64,000 nt of DNA from Lachnospiraceae bacterium MD308 (GCA_000403475.2 KE159795.1:1519189-1583188); one strand, 5' to 3'. Shown: positions 50,534-60,348, counted from the stretch's first letter. The notes: a model not told the origin generated them from the sequence alone. Numbers and translations: made by a program.

Positions 50534-51688
50534 TCACTTTTCTTTATCAGACAGGCTTGCTCCTTTGGCAGACGGCTCAAGGCACAGCATCATCCTAAGG
50601 CAGAACTTCCCCTGTTCCCGTTCCGCCCGCATCGTTCCCCCATACTTTTCAACCGTCCGTTTTATATTTCTTAAGCCAACACCGTAATCGCTCTCTTGCA
50701 GGAGCCCCCCAACACTGCCGTCAGCGCCGCCCGCCGCCAAAGGCTTAAGTTCAGGCGCATTATACGTATTTGTCATATTGAGAATCAGGAATTGGTGTTT
50801 CATCCCCGCTTTGACCGTAATTTCACGTTTCTCTTGGCTTTCTTTCATACATGCCTGAATGGCATTATCCATCCCATTTGCCAAAATCGTACAGAGGTCG
50901 GCGTCTTCGATAAAAAACTTCCTTGAAAAATGGACATCGCAGCTTACCTTTATCCCCTTTGACTCCGCAAGGCCTGCCTTCTCCTTCAAAAGCACATCTG
51001 CCGCCAGATTTCCCGTATGGATTCCCGCTGCCAAGCTGTCTGAGCGGACTTTTAAGTTTCCGTAATACTCCTCTGCTTCCTCATACCTCTTTTCCTGCAC
51101 AAGCCCTTGCACAACCAGAAGATGGTTGTCGATGTCGTGCTGAAATGCAAGATATCTTTCATTTCGCCTTTTCACCTCGTCCAGATTGTCAAGCACATGC
51201 CGATAAGAAGATTCCCGCTCCTTTCTCATACTCGCAGACTTCTTCGCGATAAAGCAAAGGCTCCCTGCCGTCAGCACCGCCAATACGCCTGTTACCGCAA
51301 ACTGCACCGCAATCCCCATCTGCTCGCTCATGCTCTTTTCCACAAGACGGCTCATCAAAACATTCTGAAATCCTTCCATAAAGGCATACAAAGTCAAAAT
51401 GACTGCCGCAGGCGCAACTGCCTCAAACACTTTAAATTTCATGGCAAATACGGAAAAGCAGAAGATAATCCCTGTATGCAGGAGCATCCTGCAAAGCTCA
51501 GAGCTTTGCAGATACATCGTCAGAAATGTAAGCGCGCAGCTCGCAAAAAGGCAGACAGCCGCAGAAATCCGTCTCCGGGCTCCTGCCATGTCCTGTAAAA
51601 ACCGCATCTCAAAAAAAGAAAGAAAGCCATTGATAAACATCCACCACACATAGAACAATCCTGCATGAAAGCTTTCCGCCCCACCCAT
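50534..51688 (-). CDS. GHKL-type sensor histidine kinase
   Basis: 384 residues. Six hydrophobic helices in the first 190 residues form an AgrC-like membrane sensor. The DHp helix carries the phospho-acceptor His in FQHDIDNHLLVVQG (near 206), and the ATPase part has NGMDNAIQACMK (N box) and DYGVGLRNIKRTVEKYGG (G box). AgrC-like GHKL kinases often sense peptides. It pairs with the LytTR regulator in front of it. I start at ATG 51688 with GGGG 7 nt upstream; a frame start at 51718 overlaps the regulator stop. Confidence 0.88.
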   Translation of the reverse strand: MGGAESFHAGLFYVWWMFINGFLSFFEMRFLQDMAGARRRISAAVCLFASCALTFLTMYLQSSELCRMLLHTGIIFCFSVFAMKFKVFEAVAPAAVILTLYAFMEGFQNVLMSRLVEKSMSEQMGIAVQFAVTGVLAVLTAGSLCFIAKKSASMRKERESSYRHVLDNLDEVKRRNERYLAFQHDIDNHLLVVQGLVQEKRYEEAEEYYGNLKVRSDSLAAGIHTGNLAADVLLKEKAGLAESKGIKVSCDVHFSRKFFIEDADLCTILANGMDNAIQACMKESQEKREITVKAGMKHQFLILNMTNTYNAPELKPLAAGGADGSVGGLLQESDYGVGLRNIKRTVEKYGGTMRAEREQGKFCLRMMLCLEPSAKGASLSDKEK

Positions 51689-51704
51689 CCTATCACCCCG
51701 TTTT

Positions 51705-52403
51705 TCAGAATATCTCATCCTTCAAAAAATCCAGCATACTTTGCCTGAATTCCTTCTGCCTTCTCCTTGACACCGGCACCTTCTCCCCGCTGATAAGAAC
51801 CGCCGCCCCCTTCTCCTGCCGGACGACATGTTCTGTATTTACAAGAAAACTTCTGTGGCAGCGGATGAACCGCCCGTCAAGTTTTTCTTCCAGCACATCA
51901 AGCGTTCCAAAATATTCATAACATCCCTTCTGCGTATGGATGCAGAGCTGATGGTCAAACACTTCACAGTACAAAATATCACGGAGCAGGATTCTTTCAT
52001 ATACCCCATTTTTCAAGATCCCAAGGGTCTCCCTCTCCGTTTTCCCAAGCCGCTCCCGCACCCTGTCAAGGGCAAGGAACAGCGACTCTTTAGCGACAGG
52101 TTTTACCAGATAATGAACTGCTCCTACATCAAACGCATCCAGCGCGTATTCCTTATAGGCCGTCACAAATATAATCCGGCTCCTCCCGCCAAGCTTTTTC
52201 GCCAGCTCAACACCGTCTATGCCCGGGAGTTTCAAGTCCAGCAAAACCACGTCATACTCCCCCGGCGCCTGCATCAGCTCCTCGCCCGATGCAAATGTCC
52301 GTATAGCGGCATGCAAGCCTTTGCTCCTGACATAGCAATGTGCCATCTCTTCTAATTTTTCCAGCGTAAAGCTGTCGTCCTCACATATAGCAATTGAATT
52401 CAT
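51705..52403 (-). CDS. LytTR-family response regulator
   Basis: 232 residues. The receiver domain has the acidic pair in AICEDDS, phospho-Asp in VVLLDLKLPGIDG (near 56) and Lys in YLVKP. The LytTR DNA-binding domain follows (GILKNGVYERILLRDILYCEV, RFIRCHRSFLVNTEHV, residues 130-225). Together with the GHKL kinase it forms an AgrCA-like system. It overlaps the upstream acetyltransferase stop by 4 nt. No peptide precursor gene was seen next to it. Confidence 0.92.
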   Translation of the reverse strand: MNSIAICEDDSFTLEKLEEMAHCYVRSKGLHAAIRTFASGEELMQAPGEYDVVLLDLKLPGIDGVELAKKLGGRSRIIFVTAYKEYALDAFDVGAVHYLVKPVAKESLFLALDRVRERLGKTERETLGILKNGVYERILLRDILYCEVFDHQLCIHTQKGCYEYFGTLDVLEEKLDGRFIRCHRSFLVNTEHVVRQEKGAAVLISGEKVPVSRRRQKEFRQSMLDFLKDEIF

Positions 52404-52972
52404 ACGACTTTATATGCAAAGGGCAACAATTCCTTTGCCTTAACCTTTCTGTTCTCCCCCTCTTTTATCTTCTCATACGCAATCCGCGGCGAGCCGTCCT
52501 CCACGTAGATAATGCCGCACCTTTGGAATCCGTTTTTCTCGATCAAATGCTGCATCACCTTATTGTCTTCATGCGTGTCAATCCGAAGATGGCTGATTTT
52601 CTGTTCACAAAACTTTGCAATCGCATCAAAAATGCCGTGTGCTTTCCCATCCCCGGCAACGCGGTGAAGTGTTCCGTATTCCGTGTCAGAAAGCCACTTT
52701 CCCCGCTCAATATATGCATATGTCGGCTCCTCTCCGGTCATAAACGCGAACACTCCGTGTACTGTGCCCCGCTTACTATCCCGCACTGCATATAGCTGTC
52801 CGGCATCTATATCTTCCGCAAGCATGTCTTCCGGCGGGAAACCGTCCTTCCACTGGCTGGCATTTCCCGATTCCCTCATAAACTTTCTTGCATACTCGTA
52901 TATCTGTAAAATCTGCGGCAGATCCTCCCTGCGCGCAAGGGTAATCTTAAAATTATTATTTTGCGGCAGCAC
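52400..52972 (-). CDS. GNAT-family N-acetyltransferase
   Basis: 190 residues. The acetyl-CoA fold is recognised from ITLARREDLPQILQIYEYA at the start, a central substrate strand (AGQLYAVRDSKRGTVHGVFAF) and the C-terminal HLRIDTHEDNKVMQHLIEKNGFQRCGII block typical of GNAT motifs A and B. The substrate cannot be read. Four nucleotides overlap with the LytTR gene, so it is cotranscribed with the two-component system. Confidence 0.85.
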   Translation of the reverse strand: MLPQNNNFKITLARREDLPQILQIYEYARKFMRESGNASQWKDGFPPEDMLAEDIDAGQLYAVRDSKRGTVHGVFAFMTGEEPTYAYIERGKWLSDTEYGTLHRVAGDGKAHGIFDAIAKFCEQKISHLRIDTHEDNKVMQHLIEKNGFQRCGIIYVEDGSPRIAYEKIKEGENRKVKAKELLPFAYKVV

Positions 52973-53019
52973 GTTCCTATCTCTCCTTTTCTATTACGTA
53001 TAGTTGTAAGCTTTTGCAG

Positions 53020-53418
53020 CTATTTTTCTAATAAAACTCTTTTTAGGTCAGACACATACAATTCCTGCTGCTTTTTTAAATAAGCCTTTACAAAAGGTTT
53101 CATAAACACTTTCTTTGCAGTTACATCTTCTGTAAAATCGACTTCCGTCCGCCCGTCTTTCTGCGTGAAAATACCTGTCCAGTGCCCCCGCATATTGCTG
53201 TTTTCCATATCAAACTCCCAGCGTTTAAGAGGCTCAAAAACAGTCGTCGTAAAAGTTGTCACATATCCTTCTTTCGTATACTCGGCAAACTGCTTCTCTC
53301 CCGTCACCTCAACCTTGCTCAAATCACTGCGCCATTGGCAGTTTTCTAATGAAGTGACTGTGTTCCACACGGTTTGTATATCATTTTCAAAAACAACCTT
53401 TATATTTGAAATCGCCAT
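53020..53418 (-). CDS. SRPBCC-fold (START/Bet v1-like) protein
   Basis: 132 residues with the pattern of the polyketide-cyclase/Aha1-like SRPBCC fold: a first strand IKVVFENDIQTVWNTVTSLEN, alternating strands through RWEFDMENSNMRGHWTGIF, TEVDFTEDVTA, and a long C-terminal helix. These proteins bind hydrophobic ligands in a cavity. No partner gene gives a hint of the ligand. Confidence 0.75.
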   Translation of the reverse strand: MAISNIKVVFENDIQTVWNTVTSLENCQWRSDLSKVEVTGEKQFAEYTKEGYVTTFTTTVFEPLKRWEFDMENSNMRGHWTGIFTQKDGRTEVDFTEDVTAKKVFMKPFVKAYLKKQQELYVSDLKRVLLEK

Positions 53419-53474
53419 ATTTTTCTCTCCCTAATATCTCTCAACTTGAAATCATACCGTTTACTCTTATATTA

Positions 53475-54059
53475 TCATTTCAGGTTTCCCTTCCGGATAT
53501 TATCCTGAATGATGGCGTCTGTTATTTCAAACAACTTTTCCGACCCTAATTTTGTCTTTCTCTGCCGTGTGTAGACCTGTTCGGCGGTAACTTCATGCTC
53601 ACGCCAATCGCTGCCGTTGTTGCTGTTGTTTAACATAAGCGGCTGCAGATTATCTATGGCGTGCACAAATCTTGACTCGGCAGTTTCATACGCCTCGAAC
53701 TCATCAAACAGCGCTGTAAATTCTGCTTTTTGCTCCTCGGGAAGAATGGAAAATATCCGTTCCTTGGCGGCGTCTTCCCTGGCTTTCTGCGTTTTCAGGC
53801 CCTCCTCGTCATACGCATAAGTATCTCCTGCATCAATTTCGACAATATCGTGAATCAGGCACATGAGCATTACCTTCGCTATATCCACTTCCTCATTTGC
53901 GTATTCTTTTAGCAGATACGCCATAACTGCCATATGCCATGAATGCTCCGCGTCATTTTCATTCCTTCCGCGCAAAGATAAATGAGTCTGCCGGAATATA
54001 TTTTTCACCTTATCAATCTCCAGGGCAAATGCCATTTGTTTTTTCATACGTTCTTCCAT
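53475..54059 (-). CDS. HD-domain phosphohydrolase, YfbR/HDDC2-like
   Basis: 194 residues. Metal-binding residues follow the HD pattern: NDAEHSWHMAVMAYLL (near 38), CLIHDIVEIDAGDTYAYD (HD pair, near 70) and FVHAIDNLQPLML with the last Asp. This set matches 5'-deoxynucleotidase-like HD enzymes that trim dNMPs. GGAGG lies 7 nt before ATG 54059. Confidence 0.85.
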   Translation of the reverse strand: MEERMKKQMAFALEIDKVKNIFRQTHLSLRGRNENDAEHSWHMAVMAYLLKEYANEEVDIAKVMLMCLIHDIVEIDAGDTYAYDEEGLKTQKAREDAAKERIFSILPEEQKAEFTALFDEFEAYETAESRFVHAIDNLQPLMLNNSNNGSDWREHEVTAEQVYTRQRKTKLGSEKLFEITDAIIQDNIRKGNLK

Positions 54060-54073
54060 ATCAAGACCTCCTG

Positions 54074-54634
54074 CTACATAGGCTTTAAATTCTTATTAAG
54101 CCTGTCCACCATCCAGGCGATTCTCTTTTCCCGGCCGGCATCTGTTTTTGCGTCAAAATACGCCCGCGTGTAGGTTTTCTTTACTGACAGGGACATTGCG
54201 TGAAAATTCGTGCAGGCCGGTTCATACTTTTCCAGCAGCACAGAAAGGCTTGCAATCTGCTCCTCTGTAACTGCCCCGGGCTTTGGCGCGTCCCACTGGC
54301 CGTTCTTTTTTGCCTCCTCTATCTTCTTTCTGCCGAAATCCGTCATTAACCCCTGTTCTTCGAGTTTTTCCGTCAACGCCTTATTTTTCTCTGACCACTT
54401 GCTCTTATCCCTACGCATAGAAAAATACTTTTTGTATGTTTTATCGTCAATACTTTTCATCTGTCCGTCAATCCACCCAAAGCAGAGCGCTTCCTCAAGC
54501 GCCTCTCCAGCTTTTATTGTCTTTGGCCCGCCAGCCTTTCCAAATAAAATCCAAATACCGTCGCCGGACAGACAATTCTCCTGCAGCCATTCTCTAAATT
54601 CTTCTCTGTTTGCAAATTCCATTGTATCGTTCAT
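54074..54634 (-). CDS. YdeI/OmpD-associated family protein
   Basis: 186 residues. ANREEFREWLQENCLSG, GIWILFGKAG, ALCFGWIDGQMKSID and YFSMRRDKSKWSEKN are characteristic blocks of the YdeI/OmpD-associated family, with the bacteriocin-protection-type C-terminus ending in a helix. The family has no agreed enzymatic role. It lies 14 nt upstream of the HD gene, so the two are probably cotranscribed. Confidence 0.85.
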   Translation of the reverse strand: MNDTMEFANREEFREWLQENCLSGDGIWILFGKAGGPKTIKAGEALEEALCFGWIDGQMKSIDDKTYKKYFSMRRDKSKWSEKNKALTEKLEEQGLMTDFGRKKIEEAKKNGQWDAPKPGAVTEEQIASLSVLLEKYEPACTNFHAMSLSVKKTYTRAYFDAKTDAGREKRIAWMVDRLNKNLKPM

Positions 54635-54685
54635 CAGACGCCTCTCCTTATCAGTTAATTCTATGAAAAATAACGTGCTGCTCCT

Positions 54686-55123
54686 TCATCGGGAAGAAAG
54701 GCTTACCGCCTTTCGGCGAATCTGAATCAAGCGGAGCAGATCATTATACAAGTCTTCTTTGTCCTCTATATCAATCATCAGCCACCTTTGTCCGTTTCCT
54801 TCCTGTGTCTGATTATATATATTTTGCATTTCAATCGTACATTCCGGCAGTATTTCCTCAACATACGGCTTTTCCTTTGTACCTACAACAACCAGAACTG
54901 TAATATAACATTCCCTTGGATATACGGTACACAATGTTTTCCCGGCCTTTTTAAATTTGATGTTCCAGCCCTTTTCCCAACTGCATGAACTGTATTCTAT
55001 TTTTTCCTTACAATTATATACGTTCTTGATTTCCGTACAAAAATCCATGAAAACAGGATTTCCGACATATTCGCCGATCTCCTCAATCGCCGGGCAGACG
55101 CCCTTGTCCTGTAGATCAATCAT
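54686..55123 (-). CDS. DUF3788-family protein
   Basis: About 145 residues. GNPVFMDFCTEIKNVY, EYSSCSWEKGWNIKFKKAGKTLCT and a C-terminal WLMIDIEDKEDLYNDLLRLIQIR match the DUF3788 pattern, a small soluble fold of unknown function. I start at the ATG of MIDLQDKG (GGAGGA 10 nt upstream); the longer frame would start with TTG inside the ribosome site. Confidence 0.75.
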   Translation of the reverse strand: MIDLQDKGVCPAIEEIGEYVGNPVFMDFCTEIKNVYNCKEKIEYSSCSWEKGWNIKFKKAGKTLCTVYPRECYITVLVVVGTKEKPYVEEILPECTIEMQNIYNQTQEGNGQRWLMIDIEDKEDLYNDLLRLIQIRRKAVSLSSR

Positions 55124-55166
55124 ATCCGCACATTCCTCCAATATATTCTTTTCACCCGCTACATGC

Positions 55167-55997
55167 CTACTTCAAATGTTCCATCACTTCTTCTAACGCC
55201 AACTTCCCCAAAGTAAATTGCTCTAATGCCATATATCTTTTTTCAGCAACGGTATGTTCTTTTTCACAATATTCTTTTACGATTTCCGTTTCATCATCCA
55301 GCGGTCTGTCCACGTTTGATTTTGTCTGATAAGCCTCAAAATACCTTACGCCAAACCTTCTCTGGGATTCTGCGTTGATATGTATGCCGTCCGGGTTTGA
55401 ATACAATTTTTCTCCGGTTACAAAGTAGCAATTATCGTTATTTTCCGCATATCTAAGTAACTCCCGATTGACCAATTCATATTCTACGCAGCTCATCCCA
55501 AACGCGGATTTTCCCAAATAATCACCCAGACCTCCGAGTATAAAAGGAACTTCCTTAACTCCTAATTCTTTTCTGAATGAACTTACTATTTCATCGAGTT
55601 TTTGATAATAGTCCTTATATTGCCCGCTATGGCTGTCACTTTCTCCTTGATGCCACAAGATTGCCTCCAATTCACTATTTTCCATCGCGAATCTTGCCTC
55701 GCTAATTGCATGGCGGTATAAAGCCCCTTCCACATTCCATTCATCAATGGAACTGCCGCCTTCAGCACAAGGTATCAATCCAATTTTCTCGTTCTTGTTT
55801 GCATTGCACCATGCCTGTGCAAATGACGCCGCCGGCCCAACGCCGGAGACCGCTCTGTCAAAATGAATCGGCTCTGCCATCATCTGCCACCTTCCATTTC
55901 TTAACATAAAAATATTTTCATTGCAGATTGGCTTGACTTCATATAAAAAGCCGCGCCCTGCCATATTTGATTGTCCGATAAGCAAAACCGATTTCAT
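55167..55997 (-). CDS. Sialate O-acetylesterase-like SGNH hydrolase
   Basis: 276 residues. SASA-type SGNH blocks: LLIGQSNMAGRG (catalytic Ser, near 10), IPCAEGGSSIDEW, LWHQGESDSHSGQYKDYY (near 125) and the Asp-His pair in NPDGIHINAESQRRFG. The enzyme would remove O-acetyl groups from sugars. No signal peptide. About 90 residues after the catalytic core are extra charged helices. Standing alone between DUF3788 and the large surface protein. Confidence 0.82.
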   Translation of the reverse strand: MKSVLLIGQSNMAGRGFLYEVKPICNENIFMLRNGRWQMMAEPIHFDRAVSGVGPAASFAQAWCNANKNEKIGLIPCAEGGSSIDEWNVEGALYRHAISEARFAMENSELEAILWHQGESDSHSGQYKDYYQKLDEIVSSFRKELGVKEVPFILGGLGDYLGKSAFGMSCVEYELVNRELLRYAENNDNCYFVTGEKLYSNPDGIHINAESQRRFGVRYFEAYQTKSNVDRPLDDETEIVKEYCEKEHTVAEKRYMALEQFTLGKLALEEVMEHLK

Positions 55998-56091
55998 CTT
56001 AATCTCCTTCGAAAATTTCCCATTTAAACATTATCATTACCTGTCTATTTTATAAATCATACCATAATCCCTTTCATATATCCATTATTAA

Positions 56092-56134
56092 AGGCCATAA
56101 TCCAAAATACTACTAAAATAATGGATTATGGCCT
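56092..56134 (-). terminator. Terminator of the surface-protein gene
   Basis: AGGCCATAATCCA and TGGATTATGGCCT form a perfect 13-bp stem with a 17-nt loop, ending TTTAATAAT on the minus strand. Confidence 0.8.
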
Positions 56135-56148
56135 GTTAATTCTTTCTT

Positions 56149-58977
56149 CTACTTTTTGGTCTTTACAGATTTCTTTGCTGACCAGTTAGAATACAGTTTC
56201 ACTTTTTTCCCGTTCACTTTCACGGTCTTGTATGTCCGGATTCTAACGTAATATTTTTTCTTTCCTTTTAATTTCGATATCTTCTTTGAAACAGCACTCT
56301 TTTTAGCTGTGGTAAGCTTTGTTGTCTTACCTTTAAAGCTTCCACTCGTGCTGTATTGAAGCTGATATCCGTCAATCTGCACCGTCTGCTTTTTCCACGA
56401 TACCTGCATACCTTTAGATTTAGCCGAGACTTTCTTAAGACTTGTTTTCTTCGGTCTGATCTTAAAGCTTTCCGCCGCCTTGCCGCTGTAATGTCCGCGG
56501 AACACAACTGTCGTTGTATAGACGCCCGGATTCTTCCGCCCTTTTGCGTGTACAATCTGATAATCTGTGCCTGCCTTAAGAGCGTTTCCTTTCGTGTCCT
56601 GCACCGTCACAGAAGGCGTCTTTACTTTTCCGTCATAAGAATAGTCTGTCTTTCCCCATGCGATGCGCGGGCTGTAAATTACAGACGATGACTTGACATC
56701 TGAGCAAACACTGCATATCTGCTGTATTTTCCCGTTGCTGTTAACAGTTGCAGGAGTACATTTTTCTGTGTACTGATGGTCGGCTAACGGAATTTTTTCT
56801 GTCTTTTTATCTCCGCAGCTACAGGTATATGTTTTAATACCTTCTTCTACACAAGTTGCCTTTTTCGTCTCCTCTTCCTGATATGAATGCTTATGTCCGG
56901 TCGCCGGGATTACCTCCTGCGGTTTTAATACCTTATTACATACGCCGCAATGGCTTCCTTCCGTCTTTCCATCTTCCGTCTCTGTAGGCTCTACTGCCTG
57001 GTCGATAACCTCGTCATGCCCCAATGCCGGCTTCTCTTTTGTATACTTAGTCTGACAACCGCTGCATACAAACTCTATGAGCCCCGTCTCTGTACAAGTC
57101 GATTCCTGCGCTACTTTCTCTTGGTAATTGTGATCTGATACTGCTGTTTTTCCTTGATACCTTTCTCCGCAACCCTGGAAAGTACATGTATAAGTTCTTA
57201 CCCCCTCTTTCTGGCAGGTTGCTTCTTCTGTTACCTCTCCTTTATAGGTGTGAGTATGACCCGGCTCTGAATCTTCACCTTCGGTAATAGTAACTTTCTG
57301 CTCTGCCATTACTGTATTTTTTAATCTTTTTACATCGTCTATAGTCTCTAATTGTTCCCCCCCAGTGCTTTCAGATAAAAACAAAAAAGTATACTCTCCT
57401 GTTTTTATTGCTTCTTCTCCACGGTTTTGCAAATAAAATCTTCCAGGATACTCCTCTGAAGGAAAAAGCCCAATCCACTGAAACCAATCATCTCCCAGTT
57501 GTTCTTCAATACTATCCCAATACGCTGTCTTAACACATAATATATAATCTGTTTCATAATAAAGGCAATATTGACCTATTGCCTCGTCATTATCAATAAC
57601 TTTCCCGTTTTTATCATACCATTTAATTTCAAAATAAACATTTTTGTCGAGACTCTCTTCCTCCGCCTTTATTTGGTCTACTTTTACCTTCGACGGTGAC
57701 GCCAATATCTCTATACGTCCAATCTTCCTCAATTCTAAGTCCTGATTCCCAGTCCATACACCATCAGCATATTTAAGCTCAAAACCTATGTCCATACTCT
57801 TCTGTGCTAATACAAAATTGTCCTTTTGTCCTTTTGAAGGCTCCGAATAAATATACGAATGCCCCGATACAACCGTTCCCGGAAATAACCTGCTATCAGT
57901 CTGAAATTGCGTGGTTCCCGTAATATTTCCCTGAATTTTCACCGAACCTTCTGTCTGAAGCACAAGATATCCTCTATTCTCTTCTTCCGTTTCCCCGGTA
58001 AAATCACCCGAAATATTCGCATCTTTCACGCCCGTCAAGTCCAAACATGCCCCGTTCTTTAATGTGACATTCTGTAAATCTTTCGTATTAGGTGAAAGGC
58101 ACGATTGATTGTCAAGTACAACATTTCCCACTCCGTCTATCGCTGCTTCTGCAATAGATACTGTATTGAGTGTCAATGTTGTATTTTCATTTCCGACAAA
58201 TTTCTTTGTCCTTGCATATGAATATTGTTTTCCAATCATATTAATTGACGCATTACTGCAATGACTCGCATTAACATCTTTGCGCACCGTCGCCTTCTCA
58301 TCCAGGTTCAACACAGCCTCTCCCTGATAAGAAGTATGGTTGCCGTTTTCCGTTCCATGCCCCATATAAATCGCGTCAAATATCGTTTTGTCATTGGAAT
58401 TAGTCACTGTCAAAGACGCCTTGCTTCCAACAGTTGAGCCCGGATAACCTCCTGCGTAGACAGTCGGAAGCAATTCTGTCTCATTTCCTCCAAGTCCTCC
58501 CAAATTCGCGCCGCCCTCCAGATAAGTATCAACATTATCCAGTGTCAGGCTATGACCCGCCAGATAAAGCTCCCGGTGCGGTACACTTCCTAACGCATTC
58601 GAAGATTCAAAGTGCAGCTTAATATTTTTAAAGGTTACATTATCCCCCTCTATTTGGATAGGACTTCTGGCATTTAAGTAGCTATTCGCCCCATTGCCCT
58701 GTATTACAGTTCCGCCCGGAATCTTTACCGGACGCATCCTGCCGCTTGCTTCGGCATCATCCTGAATAGTAATAAGCCCATTCACAGTGATCGGGCTTTT
58801 CTTTTCCCGCAAAGCCTTCAGAAATTCGTCACGGCCAGATACGGTAACTGCCGCTCTCCCCTCTGCCTGCTTGCTTTCCTGCGCCTTAACAACTGCCGGC
58901 AGTTGTATACCCCCAAGCATCACTGCTGCGGCCGTCAGTACGCATAAACATTTCTTCAACTTACTTCTCATGTGCAT
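56149..58977 (-). CDS. Large secreted beta-helix protein with Cys-rich repeats and fibronectin-like end
   Basis: 942 residues. An N-terminal signal peptide (CLCVLTAAAVMLGGIQLPAVVKAQ) is present. Residues 60-370 are a pectate-lyase-like parallel beta-helix without visible lyase residues, as in clostridial adhesins. Residues 580-770 contain four to five Cys units of the form HxHxY, ATCxxxG, YTCxxCG, probably metal- or disulfide-stabilised spacers. The last 150 residues are a fibronectin type III-like domain rich in Lys. No LPxTG motif was seen, so binding to the wall may be electrostatic. Probably an adhesin or glycan-binding exoprotein. Confidence 0.8.
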   Translation of the reverse strand: MHMRSKLKKCLCVLTAAAVMLGGIQLPAVVKAQESKQAEGRAAVTVSGRDEFLKALREKKSPITVNGLITIQDDAEASGRMRPVKIPGGTVIQGNGANSYLNARSPIQIEGDNVTFKNIKLHFESSNALGSVPHRELYLAGHSLTLDNVDTYLEGGANLGGLGGNETELLPTVYAGGYPGSTVGSKASLTVTNSNDKTIFDAIYMGHGTENGNHTSYQGEAVLNLDEKATVRKDVNASHCSNASINMIGKQYSYARTKKFVGNENTTLTLNTVSIAEAAIDGVGNVVLDNQSCLSPNTKDLQNVTLKNGACLDLTGVKDANISGDFTGETEEENRGYLVLQTEGSVKIQGNITGTTQFQTDSRLFPGTVVSGHSYIYSEPSKGQKDNFVLAQKSMDIGFELKYADGVWTGNQDLELRKIGRIEILASPSKVKVDQIKAEEESLDKNVYFEIKWYDKNGKVIDNDEAIGQYCLYYETDYILCVKTAYWDSIEEQLGDDWFQWIGLFPSEEYPGRFYLQNRGEEAIKTGEYTFLFLSESTGGEQLETIDDVKRLKNTVMAEQKVTITEGEDSEPGHTHTYKGEVTEEATCQKEGVRTYTCTFQGCGERYQGKTAVSDHNYQEKVAQESTCTETGLIEFVCSGCQTKYTKEKPALGHDEVIDQAVEPTETEDGKTEGSHCGVCNKVLKPQEVIPATGHKHSYQEEETKKATCVEEGIKTYTCSCGDKKTEKIPLADHQYTEKCTPATVNSNGKIQQICSVCSDVKSSSVIYSPRIAWGKTDYSYDGKVKTPSVTVQDTKGNALKAGTDYQIVHAKGRKNPGVYTTTVVFRGHYSGKAAESFKIRPKKTSLKKVSAKSKGMQVSWKKQTVQIDGYQLQYSTSGSFKGKTTKLTTAKKSAVSKKISKLKGKKKYYVRIRTYKTVKVNGKKVKLYSNWSAKKSVKTKK

Positions 58978-59019
58978 ATCTCCTCTCGTTTACAAACTAA
59001 TACTGGCATACCTGTTTCC

Positions 59020-59823
59020 TTACTGCATCAATTTTCTGTATAAATACAGATCCTCATCTTTAAATACATTGAACACTACCCGCTCCAGCCTGGATGTGGA
59101 CAGATAGCGGTCCACCGTTCCAACTGCAATCTGCGCCGCAAGCTTGTTTGGAAAATGAAATTCCCCCGTGGATATACAGCAAAAGGCCACTGACCGAAGT
59201 CTTTCCCGTTCAGCCAATATCATGCTGCTCAGGTAACAAGATCTCAATTGCTCTTTTTGCTGCTCCGTAACATCGACACCCACAACAGGGCCTACCGTAT
59301 GTATTACATGCTTTGCCGGAAGGTTATACCCCTGGGTTATCTTTGCCTTTCCTGCCGGTTCCTCATGTCCCTGCTCCTCCATAAGCTTTGCACACTCATT
59401 GCGAAGCTGGATACCTGCCGCAGAATGAATCGCATTGTCAATACATCCATGACAAGGAACAAAACATCCCAGCATCTGACTGTTAGCGGCATTCACAATC
59501 GCGTCAACCGCAAGCCTTGTGATATCTCCCTGCCAGATGGATATTCTCTCTGCATTCTTAATGCCGCTGCAAGGGTACTCGTCAACCACCACAGGAATCT
59601 CTCTGAGCCGCACGATGCCTTTTTTCTTAAGCTCCTCTTTTAAGAGCGCGTCCTGAAGCTCATAGTACTCCGACGACGCCTCTCCCGGCCAGCGTACATT
59701 CATGAGACTCCGAAGCAAATTTCGTTTCTCATGATAATTCACCGGCTCCATAATCGAAGCATAACCATCATTCTCCTTTTTCAGATATTTGATCAGACTG
59801 CTGACCCGTTCCTGTTTTGTCAT
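59020..59823 (-). CDS. Zinc-containing macrodomain ADP-ribosyl hydrolase
   Basis: 267 residues. The macrodomain begins about residue 90 with ISIWQGDITRLAVDAIVNAAN and holds the Zn block SQMLGCFVPCHGCIDNAIHSAAG, typical of Zn-dependent protein-ADP-ribose hydrolases in Firmicutes. HVIHTVGPVV and AFCCISTGEFHFPN complete the ADP-ribose site. The first 80 residues are a helical cap of the same class. Start at ATG 59823 with GGAG upstream. No SirTM or lipoate genes are beside it, unlike the operon version. Confidence 0.88.
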   Translation of the reverse strand: MTKQERVSSLIKYLKKENDGYASIMEPVNYHEKRNLLRSLMNVRWPGEASSEYYELQDALLKEELKKKGIVRLREIPVVVDEYPCSGIKNAERISIWQGDITRLAVDAIVNAANSQMLGCFVPCHGCIDNAIHSAAGIQLRNECAKLMEEQGHEEPAGKAKITQGYNLPAKHVIHTVGPVVGVDVTEQQKEQLRSCYLSSMILAERERLRSVAFCCISTGEFHFPNKLAAQIAVGTVDRYLSTSRLERVVFNVFKDEDLYLYRKLMQ

Positions 59824-59884
59824 AACTTTCTCCTTCCAGATATTTAAGTATATCATGAGAGGAAAATAGACGGCAACATGAATT

Positions 59885-60340
59885 TTATAAATTCTGCCAA
59901 ATCTTCCAAATCACGTCTCCCCACAATAATGACACTGCCATTCCTGCGCATAAAAAAGGCCCAAAGGCAAAGCGCTGATTTCTGTCTGCTTTCTTGATTG
60001 AAAGAAGGTACAGCACATACACACCGGCCGCGAATACCGCGAATACCGATGAGATGACCGCGTTCCTCCATCCCAAAAACAATCCTGCTGCAGCCATCAG
60101 CTTGATGTCCCCGCCTCCAAAAGCACCGGGAATCACAAGCGTCAACGCAAGCATAGGCGCACTGACACACAGCGCGCCCAAAAGCCTTGATGCAATTCCT
60201 GTATTCCTGTCTAAAAGCATTGCTGCTGCAGCCAACAGCACGATGGCTGCATGACAGCCGTCCTTTATCTCCATTTTCTTTATGTCCTGATACGATGCCG
60301 TCAGCAGCACGATGAAAAAAGCTATTTGTAAGATTCCCAT
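59885..60340 (-). CDS. Prepilin peptidase, A24 family
   Basis: 151 residues with five to six hydrophobic helices. The two catalytic Asp are in ASYQDIKKMEIKD (near 19) and FGGGDIKLMAAAG (near 77, the GxGD motif). The N-terminal methylase domain of PilD is absent, as in CpaA/TadV-type short enzymes that process Flp or type IV-like prepilins. No pilin or Tad genes are in the window. It overlaps nothing and ends close to the macrodomain gene. Confidence 0.85.
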   Translation of the reverse strand: MGILQIAFFIVLLTASYQDIKKMEIKDGCHAAIVLLAAAAMLLDRNTGIASRLLGALCVSAPMLALTLVIPGAFGGGDIKLMAAAGLFLGWRNAVISSVFAVFAAGVYVLYLLSIKKADRNQRFAFGPFLCAGMAVSLLWGDVIWKIWQNL

Positions 60341-60348
60341 AATTCTCC